A stretch of 8,110 bases of DNA from positions 1-8,110 of the forward strand of contig CAZFME010000099.1 in NCBI GenBank assembly GCA_964520055.1, read 5' to 3'. The notes below the pieces were generated by a model. That model saw only the letters and a program-made list of their open reading frames with translations, did no database searches and was not told the DNA's origin. Shown one piece after another: positions 1-5,544 of this stretch. Position 1 is the stretch's first letter. The number at the start of each line of letters is the position of its first letter. The position numbers were made by a program, and so were the translations under genes. The DNA is from DUNY01 sp964520055. GTDB taxonomy: Bacteria; Bacillota; Thermosediminibacteria; Thermosediminibacterales; Tepidanaerobacteraceae.

Positions 1-6
1 TTTTGC

Positions 7-35
7 TTGTATAATCTTACATTATTAGATATAAT
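7..35 (+). promoter_or_regulatory. Sigma-A promoter of the riboswitch-chemoreceptor transcript
   Basis: A perfect -10 box TATAAT lies at 30-35, and a partial -35 box TTGTAT lies at 7-12, exactly 17 bp upstream. The predicted start near position 42 falls at the first paired base of the aptamer, which supports the assignment. A second TATAAT at 10-15 is too close to the window edge for its -35 box to be judged. I see no sigma-D (FliA) motif, although sigma-D would be common for a chemoreceptor gene. Confidence 0.65.
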
Positions 36-42
36 TAGTAAA

Positions 43-142
43 AAGATGCAATTCGGACAAACTCCTCTAAAAAGGCAGGCGTAAAGCTATCGGCCTAATA
101 TTTTTGGCTCTAAGAAAAACTACGATCGCCAGGCTGCATTTT
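43..142 (+). promoter_or_regulatory. Cyclic di-GMP-I (GEMM-I) class riboswitch aptamer
   Basis: This RNA aptamer senses a cyclic dinucleotide and controls the chemoreceptor gene downstream. The conserved GEMM-I landmarks occur in the right order: GACAAAC at 56-62, GCGTAAAGCTA at 79-89, GGCCTAA at 92-98, and CTACGATCGCCAGG at 120-133. The closing stem pairs 43-50 with 135-142, with core ATGCA/TGCAT. The second hairpin pairs CTCCT (62-66) with AGG-AG (73-78, one bulged C). The third helix pairs 86-92 with 123-129, with ATCG/CGAT at its core. Family assignment rests on recalled consensus, not a covariance search. One oddity is that the base directly before CAAAC is A57, where typical c-di-GMP members have G. 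This is the position I believe corresponds to G20 of the Vc2 aptamer, where A is linked to cyclic AMP-GMP recognition. Confidence 0.85.
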
Positions 143-155
143 AAGCGAAGACTTT

Positions 156-226
156 CAAAAAGCTAATCCGTGATTTTCTTTGTTTATTTCAATTATAAAA
201 TACCTAAAAGGGCTTTTTGCTTTTAT
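156..226 (+). terminator. Possible riboswitch expression-platform terminator
   Basis: CAAAAAGC at 156-163 can pair with GCTTTTTG at 212-219, followed by a T-rich run (CTTTTATTTT). The stem is only 8 bp and encloses a loop of about 48 nt. That loop could contain a small TATTT/AAATA hairpin. This would be a weak intrinsic terminator between the aptamer and the gene. I could not identify a convincing antiterminator, so control might instead be at translation, since the gene has a strong Shine-Dalgarno at 253-259. Confidence 0.3.
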
Positions 227-266
227 TTTAGTGATTTATTAAGTTAATTTGAAGGAGGTCATATTT

Positions 267-2309
267 TTGAAGTTGAAACTTGAACAACCAAGATCAAAGC
301 GTGATAAAAAATCACCTAAAGATTCAAAACATATTAAAACCAGCTTAAAAACTCGATTGGCAACTTTCTTCGTCTTGATGGCAATTATCCCTCTTATAGT
401 CATGGGAGCTGTAGTTACCTATATATCCAAGGATTCCGTTACGGGAGAAATTCAGGATAAAGCTAGTATAATAGTGAGTAATTTAAATGACAACATCAAT
501 CTTTTTATTGAACAGAATAAAAATCTTGTTGCTTTTCTCGCAACTACTAAAACTATAAGAACTATGGACCAAGAGCATATATCCCCATTCTTATATGATG
601 TAGTCCAACAAAATCCTCAGGTTCTTCGCATATATGTTGCGGGTATTGAAGATAAAAGCATTTTTGCCGTACCCTTTGCAACTTTTCCTGATAATTTTGA
701 TCTTAATAATGAAACTTGGTACAAAGGTGCAATAAAAGCAGAAGGCAGTTTTATTTCTAATGTGCAGTTGGACTCCATGTCAGGTAATTCTATCATTTCG
801 ATTTCCAATGTTATTTTATCCGATACCGGCCAAGCTATAGGTGTCATAAGTGCCGATATCTCACTGGTAAGTTTAACCCGAATTGTCATGAATATGAAGG
901 TAGGCGAAGAGGGCTTTGCTTTTGTAACTGATAAAGATGGCAAAGTAATAGCACATAAAGAATATGCAATAGTAAAATCCCATACCAACTATTCAAACTA
1001 CGACTTCGTACAGAGAGCCTTGAACGCAGAAAAGAATTTCACTACTTATCAAGATGAAGACCAAAGAGAACAATTCGTAGCCTTCGGTAAATACGAGCTT
1101 CTAGGTTGGGGAATATTCGTGCAGCAACCCATGGAAGAGGCTTTTGTTCATGTTTCGACTATAACCAAAACGGTTATAATTATATCTGTAATCGTTGCTT
1201 TAATTAGTTTCGTTTTAAGTATGTTCCTAGGCCAAATTATAGTAAAGCCCATAAGGCGTCTGCTTGATGTTACGGAAAGTGTAGCAAAGAACGATTTGAC
1301 AGGCATTGTAAAACTTAAAGACAATACGGAAATTGGTGCATTGGCGGCTTCCTTTGATACAATGACTTCCCGTTTAAAGGAACTGGTGCAAGAAGTGATT
1401 CATGCTGCTGAAAACCTATCGGCTTCTGCCGAAGAACTGGCCTCCGGTGCTGAACAAAGTACCCTTTCCGCTCAACAGGTAGCCAGCGCCGTAGAACAAA
1501 TTGCTCATGGAGCCAATGAACAGACTAAAAAATTGGAGGAAATATCTGAAGTTGTAAATCAGCTGGTTATTTCAAATGGCAATGTGGAGGAAAATGCCCA
1601 TTCAACAGCTGACTCAGCGGAACATATGACTCAAAGTGCACAAGAAAGTCAGCAAAAAATCCGGCTATCCAAAGATAAAATGGACTCAATAAAAACTTCT
1701 GTTGATCACTCCAACCGTATCATGAAAGAGTTGAATGAGAAGCTTCGTGAAATAGGCAATATTACCGGTATAATAGGCGAAATTGTAGATCAGACCAACC
1801 TACTTGCGCTGAATGCCTCCATTGAAGCGGCACGAGCGGGCGAGCATGGCCGCGGTTTTGCCGTTGTTGCAGAAGAAGTTAGAAAACTAGCCGAACAATC
1901 GGGAGAAGCGGCAAAACAGATATCGAATATAGTTAAAGTTATCCAAAACAGCAGTGAGTTTGCCGTAAACTCCATGGCCGAGAGTATAAAAGAAGTAGAG
2001 GACGGTCAGAATCTCATTCAGGATATAAACAACCAGATTGATACATTGATAGCAGAAATAAACATGGTTGCCGGGCGGGCTAAAAACATTTCCGGTGAGC
2101 TATCAGAACAATACAATCATATAGATAGCATAGTTCGTATGATTCAGGAGATATTCAATATATCTCAGGAGACCGCTGCCGGAACCCAAGAAGTCTCGGC
2201 CTCAACACAAGAACAAACGGCAACTATGGAAAGCGTGTCGGCATCAGCTCAAGAGTTGGCAAAACTCGCCGAAGGCCTTTCATTACTTGTTAACAAATTT
2301 AAAGTATAA
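267..2309 (+). CDS. Methyl-accepting chemotaxis protein (dCache-HAMP-MA)
   Basis: A transmembrane chemoreceptor that would signal through CheA/CheW to the flagellar motor. I place the start at the TTG at 267: AAGGAGGT at 252-259 is an ideal ribosome binding site 7 nt before it. The TTG at 249 would put that site inside the coding region. The product is 680 residues. A lysine-rich cytoplasmic tail of about 30 residues precedes TM1 (about 31-53). An extracellular dCache-type sensor follows (about 60-290, with WYKGA at 151-155 and D197 in VISADIS), then TM2 (about 300-322), HAMP (about 323-375) and the signalling coiled coil to 680. The conserved hairpin tip DQTNLLALNASIEAARAG lies at 508-525. 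The Arg two residues before the WY pair in amino-acid-binding dCache receptors is Glu149 here, so the ligand may not be an ordinary amino acid. There is no C-terminal CheR-tethering pentapeptide. The gene sits downstream of a cyclic dinucleotide riboswitch. Family call is firm; ligand unknown. Confidence 0.96.
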   Translation: MKLKLEQPRSKRDKKSPKDSKHIKTSLKTRLATFFVLMAIIPLIVMGAVVTYISKDSVTGEIQDKASIIVSNLNDNINLFIEQNKNLVAFLATTKTIRTMDQEHISPFLYDVVQQNPQVLRIYVAGIEDKSIFAVPFATFPDNFDLNNETWYKGAIKAEGSFISNVQLDSMSGNSIISISNVILSDTGQAIGVISADISLVSLTRIVMNMKVGEEGFAFVTDKDGKVIAHKEYAIVKSHTNYSNYDFVQRALNAEKNFTTYQDEDQREQFVAFGKYELLGWGIFVQQPMEEAFVHVSTITKTVIIISVIVALISFVLSMFLGQIIVKPIRRLLDVTESVAKNDLTGIVKLKDNTEIGALAASFDTMTSRLKELVQEVIHAAENLSASAEELASGAEQSTLSAQQVASAVEQIAHGANEQTKKLEEISEVVNQLVISNGNVEENAHSTADSAEHMTQSAQESQQKIRLSKDKMDSIKTSVDHSNRIMKELNEKLREIGNITGIIGEIVDQTNLLALNASIEAARAGEHGRGFAVVAEEVRKLAEQSGEAAKQISNIVKVIQNSSEFAVNSMAESIKEVEDGQNLIQDINNQIDTLIAEINMVAGRAKNISGELSEQYNHIDSIVRMIQEIFNISQETAAGTQEVSASTQEQTATMESVSASAQELAKLAEGLSLLVNKFKV

Positions 2310-2328
2310 ATGTGATTTTCTCTCTGAA

Positions 2329-2371
2329 AAATACCGGCCATATATTTCAAAACATACCATGGCCGGTATTT
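2329..2371. terminator. Bidirectional terminator between chemoreceptor gene and trmL
   Basis: A perfect 13-bp stem pairs 2329-2341 with 2359-2371 (core ATACCGGCCAT/ATGGCCGGTAT) around a 17-nt loop. T-rich sequence follows on both strands: TTTCTATTCT on the plus strand and ATTTTTC on the minus strand. It lies 19 nt after the chemoreceptor stop and 5 nt after the convergent trmL stop, so it should end both transcripts. Confidence 0.88.
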
Positions 2372-2376
2372 CTATT

Positions 2377-2859
2377 CTAAGCTTTGGCAGGCCCCATAAT
2401 TTGCAGACCAATAAATCCCGTTTGACGGAGAGCTTCATAAACTACAATGGCTACAGAATTTGACAGATTAAGTGATCGTGCTTCGTCAACCATAGGAATT
2501 CGGATGCACTTTTCTCTATTGTAATTTAACAATGAAATTGGAAGCCCTGCCGTTTCCTTTCCAAATACCAGATAACAGTCCGGTTCGTAGTTTACATCAG
2601 AATAGCACCGTTTTGCTTTTGTGGTAACAAAATATTTACATCCCCCGGGGTTTTCGCCTTCAAACTCCGAATAACCGTTATAATACCTTACATCCAGCAA
2701 GGACCAGTAGTCAAGTCCGGCTCTTTTCAAATGCTTGTCATCCAGACTGAATCCGAGAGGTCCAATCAGATGCAGCACTGATCCTGTGGCAGCACAAGTT
2801 CTAGAAATATTACCGGTATTTTGGGGTATTTCCGGTTCAACTAATACTACATGTAGCAT
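2377..2859 (-). CDS. trmL: tRNA (cytidine(34)-2'-O)-methyltransferase TrmL
   Basis: A SPOUT-class (trefoil knot) methyltransferase that uses S-adenosylmethionine to methylate the 2'-OH of the wobble base 34 in certain leucine tRNAs. The 160-residue length matches the minimal TrmL/YibK/CspR type, which has no extra RNA-binding domain and acts as a homodimer. The three SPOUT motifs are clear: EPEIPQNTGNISRTC (residues 8-22), LVFGKETAGLP (97-107), and IPMVDEARSLNLSNSVAIVV (121-140), which form the cofactor knot. The start is the ATG at 2859, with GAGGAAG at 2867-2873 upstream. The gene is convergent with the chemoreceptor gene and lies 141 bp after the PHP gene on the same strand. I saw no convincing promoter of its own, so it may be read through from that gene. 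Confidence 0.95.
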   Translation of the reverse strand: MLHVVLVEPEIPQNTGNISRTCAATGSVLHLIGPLGFSLDDKHLKRAGLDYWSLLDVRYYNGYSEFEGENPGGCKYFVTTKAKRCYSDVNYEPDCYLVFGKETAGLPISLLNYNREKCIRIPMVDEARSLNLSNSVAIVVYEALRQTGFIGLQIMGPAKA

Positions 2860-2947
2860 GGTTCATCTTCCTCACAATATATGAATGATTTTACCGTGAA
2901 AAGTCATATTCTGCTGAAAATAATTCTATATCTCGTTTCTAATTATA

Positions 2948-2984
2948 AAATGAAGGTTTCTACACCGAAATCATAAATTCATTT
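2948..2984 (-). terminator. Weak hairpin after the PHP gene
   Basis: AAATGAA at 2948-2954 pairs with TTCATTT at 2978-2984, and an inner TTTC/GAAA helix pairs 2957-2960 with 2967-2970. On the minus strand the sequence then runs TATAATT. The stem is AT-rich and interrupted, so termination would be partial at best. Some readthrough into trmL is plausible. Confidence 0.35.
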
Positions 2985-3000
2985 TTGTTAAATAACGGCT

Positions 3001-3834
3001 TTAATCTTGATCTGCTATGTTCATTGTCTTTCTAAGCCTTTTATCAAAATAACATACTTTAAAAAACCCAAAACTCTTAATAAAATCTAAAGCTCTGTCA
3101 AAATCCCTCCCCACATCTTCAGGAATGTGTGCATCGGAATTGAGCATTATGGGCACATCATACTTTTTTAAATACTTCATAAGCATAGATGCCGGATATA
3201 TTTCTCCCACGGGCTTTCTTAAACCGGCAGTGCTGACTTCTGCACATAAATCCATATCGCACATGGTTTTTGCCAATTCATCGTACCATTGGCTCATATC
3301 CTTTTGTGCCTTATGGCCGAATACCTTGATAACATCCGGGTGAGCAATTGCGTCAAAAATCCCCGATCTTACAGCAAATAGCAGTACATCGAAATACTCA
3401 TCATAGATTTTATCCACATCTAAGCCTTCCCATTCATGAATCAAGGCCGGATGGTCAAAACCGAAATCTTTCAGCCAATGTATGGAACCAAGTACATAGT
3501 CAAAGGGATAAGATTTTGTAAATTTGCGTATATCATCTTCGTATTCCGGAATGTAATCTAGCTCTATACCCAATTTTACAGCAAGACCTATAGCTTTTGC
3601 CTTTTCTACCACTCTTATGTAATCTTCAATGCTTTCTGTAGCTTCCTCCATGGTCCATTTTCCCCTAAAACCGTCACTTGCCATTAATCCCACCGACTCC
3701 TTAAACCTATGACCATGTTCAGAAAACCCAATCTCTATGACACCTCTTGCCTCCCCCACTTCTATAAATCGCTTTATCCACTCTATGGTAAATGGGCCTT
3801 CTTCCAAATGGACATGAAAATCACGCAATTGCAT
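3001..3834 (-). CDS. PHP-domain phosphoesterase, HisJ (histidinol-phosphatase) family
   Basis: A metal-dependent phosphoesterase of the PHP superfamily, the family of HisJ-type histidinol-phosphatases. I choose the ATG at 3834, giving 277 residues, because GGGAGAG lies 6 nt before it. A TTG 15 nt further upstream would overlap that site. The metal-ligand motifs are all present in PHP order: DFHVH (residues 5-9), SEHG (38-41), ELDY (91-94), GSIHW (116-120), AHPD (164-167) and NSDAH (232-236). STAGLRKPVGEIYP (201-214) resembles the HisJ subfamily signature. The length fits HisJ (about 260-280). No histidine biosynthesis gene is nearby, so it could act on another phosphate ester. The family is well supported, the substrate is not. 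It has its own promoter candidate at 3868-3896. Confidence 0.9.
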   Translation of the reverse strand: MQLRDFHVHLEEGPFTIEWIKRFIEVGEARGVIEIGFSEHGHRFKESVGLMASDGFRGKWTMEEATESIEDYIRVVEKAKAIGLAVKLGIELDYIPEYEDDIRKFTKSYPFDYVLGSIHWLKDFGFDHPALIHEWEGLDVDKIYDEYFDVLLFAVRSGIFDAIAHPDVIKVFGHKAQKDMSQWYDELAKTMCDMDLCAEVSTAGLRKPVGEIYPASMLMKYLKKYDVPIMLNSDAHIPEDVGRDFDRALDFIKSFGFFKVCYFDKRLRKTMNIADQD

Positions 3835-3867
3835 ATACTTCTCTCCCAATCTCTAAATTTCTATTTT

Positions 3868-3896
3868 ATTATAACACAAGCTTGTCGTCATCGTAA
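3868..3896 (-). promoter_or_regulatory. Sigma-A promoter candidate for the PHP gene
   Basis: On the minus strand a perfect -10 TATAAT (plus 3868-3873) follows, after 17 bp, a weak -35 TTACGA (plus 3891-3896). It lies about 35 nt before the chosen ATG of the PHP gene and downstream of the terminator of the zinc-ribbon gene. It would make the PHP gene an independent unit. Confidence 0.5.
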
Positions 3897-4046
3897 TACT
3901 TCCCTGTATTAAAGAAACCCGGAAAATAAATCTCGGGTAACATCGAAGTGGTTTCATCACTAATGTGGGTAACTTTGATAGAGTATGGGAATATCTTCTT
4001 TCCGCTCCCTTAATGGTAGTCTTGTAGAAACACCAATTTAAATAGG
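3897..4046. other. Intergenic stretch with repeats, no credible gene
   Basis: About 150 bp between the PHP promoter and the zinc-ribbon terminator. On the plus strand an imperfect direct repeat occurs, GGGTAACATCGA at 3935-3946 and GGGTAACTTTGA at 3968-3979. On the minus strand ACCCG (3934-3938) can pair with CGGGT (3917-3921) and is followed by TTTCTTTAAT, a weak terminator-like hairpin. An 84-codon frame crosses this stretch and the terminator but has no ribosome binding site or recognisable family. Confidence 0.4.
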
Positions 4047-4047
4047 A

Positions 4048-4072
4048 AAAGTCCGGTTTTATACCGGACTTT
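4048..4072 (-). terminator. Intrinsic terminator of the zinc-ribbon gene
   Basis: A perfect 10-bp stem AAAGTCCGGT/ACCGGACTTT pairs 4048-4057 with 4063-4072 around a 5-nt loop. On the minus strand it is followed by TTCCTATTT, so the U-tract begins within the stem. It lies 12 nt after the stop codon of the zinc-ribbon gene. Confidence 0.8.
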
Positions 4073-4084
4073 ACTCTCCCTTTT

Positions 4085-4390
4085 TTAATATCCACTCTGG
4101 GCCGCACGATGGTTTTGATAACAATCGCTGCAGTATACGGGTCTATCGTTTCTGGGTTTAAAGGGAACCTGTGTGGCTACACCACAGTCAGCGCAAACTG
4201 CATCATACATCTGTCTGTTTTGTCTTCTTGAGCCATCGTTCATCCGCTTTTTGCGCGCATCTCGGCAAGCCTTGCAACGGCTGGGTTCATTTTCGAAACC
4301 CTTTTCAGCATAAAATTCCTGCTCACCTGCAGTGAAGACGAACTCGTTGCCACACTCTTTACACACTATTGTTTTGTCCTGAAATGCCAT
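4085..4390 (-). CDS. Small double zinc-ribbon protein
   Basis: A 101-residue soluble protein with eight cysteines in four CxxC pairs: C10/C13 with C39/C42, and C66/C69 with C87/C90. Each group of four should bind one zinc ion. The first half resembles the probable zinc-ribbon domain (zf-trcl) of Firmicutes. The second fits the CxxC-x17-CxxC domain, since exactly 17 residues separate C69 and C87. A basic linker (RKKRMNDGSRRQNRQ, about 46-60) separates them, so nucleic acid or ribosome binding is possible but unproven. The start is the ATG at 4390 with GAGGGG 8 nt upstream. A long structured leader (4424-4551) from a consensus promoter precedes it, and part of that leader can pair with the start codon. 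In Bacillus the gene after fliT in the flagellin cluster is raiA/yvyD. This gene sits at the equivalent place. Function unknown. Confidence 0.88.
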   Translation of the reverse strand: MAFQDKTIVCKECGNEFVFTAGEQEFYAEKGFENEPSRCKACRDARKKRMNDGSRRQNRQMYDAVCADCGVATQVPFKPRNDRPVYCSDCYQNHRAAQSGY

Positions 4391-4430
4391 TAAAAAAACC
4401 CCTCACTTTAAAAAAGTTTTATTGGCATTT
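4382..4430 (-). promoter_or_regulatory. Start-codon hairpin competing with the leader's closing helix
   Basis: A perfect 8-bp inverted repeat, AAATGCCA (plus 4382-4389) and TGGCATTT (plus 4423-4430), encloses the ribosome binding site GAGGGG. On the transcript it would bury the U and G of the start codon in a helix and put the ribosome binding site in the loop. The same 3' segment (ATGCC, plus 4424-4428) is also the partner of GGCAT at the 5' end of the leader (plus 4545-4549). The two pairings exclude each other, as in translational riboswitches and RNA thermometers. Confidence 0.5.
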
Positions 4431-4551
4431 TCTTAGCTGACCTGGTCTTTCCCAAAAAACGCCGTATACTGCTGAGTGGGCTGCCACCCTGGGAGTCGTT
4501 TCGCCTCCGGCCCTGGCATCGACTTTCAACCACAGACCTAAGTTATGCCTT
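4424..4551 (-). ncRNA. Structured leader RNA of the zinc-ribbon gene (raiA-motif-like candidate)
   Basis: A 128-nt RNA between a consensus promoter and the zinc-ribbon gene. On plus-strand positions, nested helices pair 4424-4428 with 4545-4549 (GGCAT/ATGCC), 4432-4435 with 4539-4542 (CTTA/TAAG), and 4444-4448 with 4534-4538 (GGTCT/AGACC). Inside, 4494-4498 pairs with 4520-4524 (AGTCG/CGACT, with an inner GCC/GGC), 4451-4454 with 4490-4493 (CCCA/TGGG), and 4476-4479 with 4484-4487 (GTGG/CCAC, tetraloop). The stretch is much richer in GC than its AT-rich flanks and has no ORF of its own. I do not recognise a standard riboswitch. The place in the flagellin cluster, where raiA often lies, suggests the raiA-motif RNA of Firmicutes, but this is a guess. 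It could be a cis-leader, a stand-alone RNA, or both. Confidence 0.65.
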
Positions 4552-4558
4552 AAGATTA

Positions 4559-4587
4559 ATTATAACCTCAATTGTTTTAAAATGCAA
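4559..4587 (-). promoter_or_regulatory. Sigma-A promoter of the structured RNA and zinc-ribbon gene
   Basis: On the minus strand a -35 TTGCAT (plus 4582-4587) and a perfect -10 TATAAT (plus 4559-4564) are separated by exactly 17 bp. The predicted start, near plus 4551, falls one or two bases before GGCAT, the first strand of the RNA's closing helix. This sets the 5' end of the RNA. Confidence 0.75.
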
Positions 4588-4654
4588 GAAAAATAAACCA
4601 TTTCTATTAGGATATTTTATCAAATATTTTTATCTTCAAAAAATATGATTTCAA

Positions 4655-5098
4655 CTATTTTTTTGTATCGATAAAAGCTCCATCACGAAAGCTTGTACCG
4701 ATGATTCCATAGCCCTTCAAGGCATTTTCGGTCTGCTTTAGATTGCTGATATCTTCCTTGAGTTTTGTAAATAATTCTTGAGCATCTCTAATGTTCTCAC
4801 TATCCAATTCACGTGTTTTTTTCAAAGAAACTGCAATATCATTATAAATTTCCTTTAGCTCCCGATCACCATCGTTGATATATTTTGCAAATATATTAAT
4901 ATTCCCTTCAAAAAATGAAAGCAGCCGACTGTCTATGGAATCAATCTCCTCCATCAGCTGCTGCCGAATACTTAATATTTTTAAAAGTTCCTCAGTGTTC
5001 TCTGCTTCAAGAGCATCAGATATTTTTTGAGTGTGTTTATCTAGATCTTCTATCTTTTCCAGCTTACTTGCCAGTAACCTTTTTATTTCTTTCTCCAT
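4655..5098 (-). CDS. FliT/FlgN-like flagellar chaperone candidate
   Basis: A 147-residue, highly charged, almost wholly helical protein with heptad-like leucines and no membrane segment or signal peptide. The sequence carries no motif that I recognise with certainty. Its place directly after fliS, 33 bp away on the same strand, matches fliT in Bacillus, and its size and coiled-coil character fit the FliT/FlgN type of export chaperones. In that role it would bind the cap protein FliD or hook-filament junction proteins before secretion. The start is the ATG at 5098 with GGGAG 7 nt upstream. It is the last gene of the filament cluster. Only a weak all-AT hairpin (4624-4646) follows it before the promoter of the next unit. 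A divergent FlgN or a lineage-specific coiled-coil protein are alternatives. Confidence 0.75.
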   Translation of the reverse strand: MEKEIKRLLASKLEKIEDLDKHTQKISDALEAENTEELLKILSIRQQLMEEIDSIDSRLLSFFEGNINIFAKYINDGDRELKEIYNDIAVSLKKTRELDSENIRDAQELFTKLKEDISNLKQTENALKGYGIIGTSFRDGAFIDTKK

Positions 5099-5131
5099 AT
5101 TGCTGCTCCCTAGGTTTTTTTGTACGCAAAT

Positions 5132-5512
5132 CTAAGCGTTTTTCTTCAAGTTAAAATAAGCCTCACTCCAGGTGTCTTTTAAGTCCACCAACATTGATTC
5201 AACGATGCCCAGTGCCTGAACATCTTTTTTAATATTAGCATCAACTAACTGCCGGTACATAAAATCGTAAACACCTGACAAATACTCCGATATATCATAA
5301 CTCATATCCAAACTCTGGTCAAGCTCTGTAATGATATCCTGAGCCCTTGTAAGATTGTAATTGGCCCCTGCTATGTTTTTTTCTTCTATGTCCTTTCGAG
5401 CAAGTCTTACAAACTTTATTGCTCCTTCAAAAAGCATTATCATCAGGCGTTCAGGCGATGCAGACATTATTGAGTTATGCTGGTACTGTTGATAAGCATT
5501 AACATTTATCAT
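5132..5512 (-). CDS. fliS: Flagellin export chaperone FliS
   Basis: A cytoplasmic chaperone that binds the C-terminal segment of flagellin, prevents early polymerisation and delivers it to the flagellar export apparatus. The 126-residue length and four-helix composition are typical. The N-terminus (NAYQQYQ at residues 4-10), SASPERLMIMLFEGAIKF (17-34) and the later IEEKNIAGANYNLTRAQDII (42-61) match family signatures. The start is the ATG at 5512, with AAGGGGG 8 nt upstream and the usual FliS N-terminus. An in-frame ATG at 5584 would overlap fliD and add 24 atypical residues. The gene lies 32 bp after fliD and 33 bp before the FliT-like gene, which indicates one operon. Confidence 0.96.
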   Translation of the reverse strand: MINVNAYQQYQHNSIMSASPERLMIMLFEGAIKFVRLARKDIEEKNIAGANYNLTRAQDIITELDQSLDMSYDISEYLSGVYDFMYRQLVDANIKKDVQALGIVESMLVDLKDTWSEAYFNLKKNA

Positions 5513-5544
5513 GAAATAAGCCCCCTTTTCCTCGTAAAAGGCTA

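Noticed and set aside
617..988. 123-codon frame antisense to the chemoreceptor
   Set aside because: It is a shadow of a well-supported gene, with no ribosome binding site or recognisable product.
3835..3849. TTG start for the PHP gene at 3849
   Set aside because: It would place the ribosome binding site GGGAGAG inside the coding region. The ATG at 3834 has correct spacing and gives the usual N-terminus close to the HxH motif.
3853..4107. 84-codon minus-strand open frame
   Set aside because: It runs through a strong terminator and overlaps the end of the zinc-ribbon gene, has no ribosome binding site, and its composition resembles no protein family.
4424..4551. T-box, cobalamin, SAM or c-di-AMP riboswitch for the structured leader
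   Set aside because: AGGGTGGCAGCCC superficially recalls the T-box sequence, but the flanking T-box antiterminator bases, specifier loop and terminator are absent. None of the core motifs of the other classes is present.
4624..4646. Terminator after the FliT-like gene
   Set aside because: The 8-bp stem ATATTTTT/AAAAATAT is all A and T with a 7-nt loop and no clean U-tract. It is too weak to call in an AT-rich spacer.
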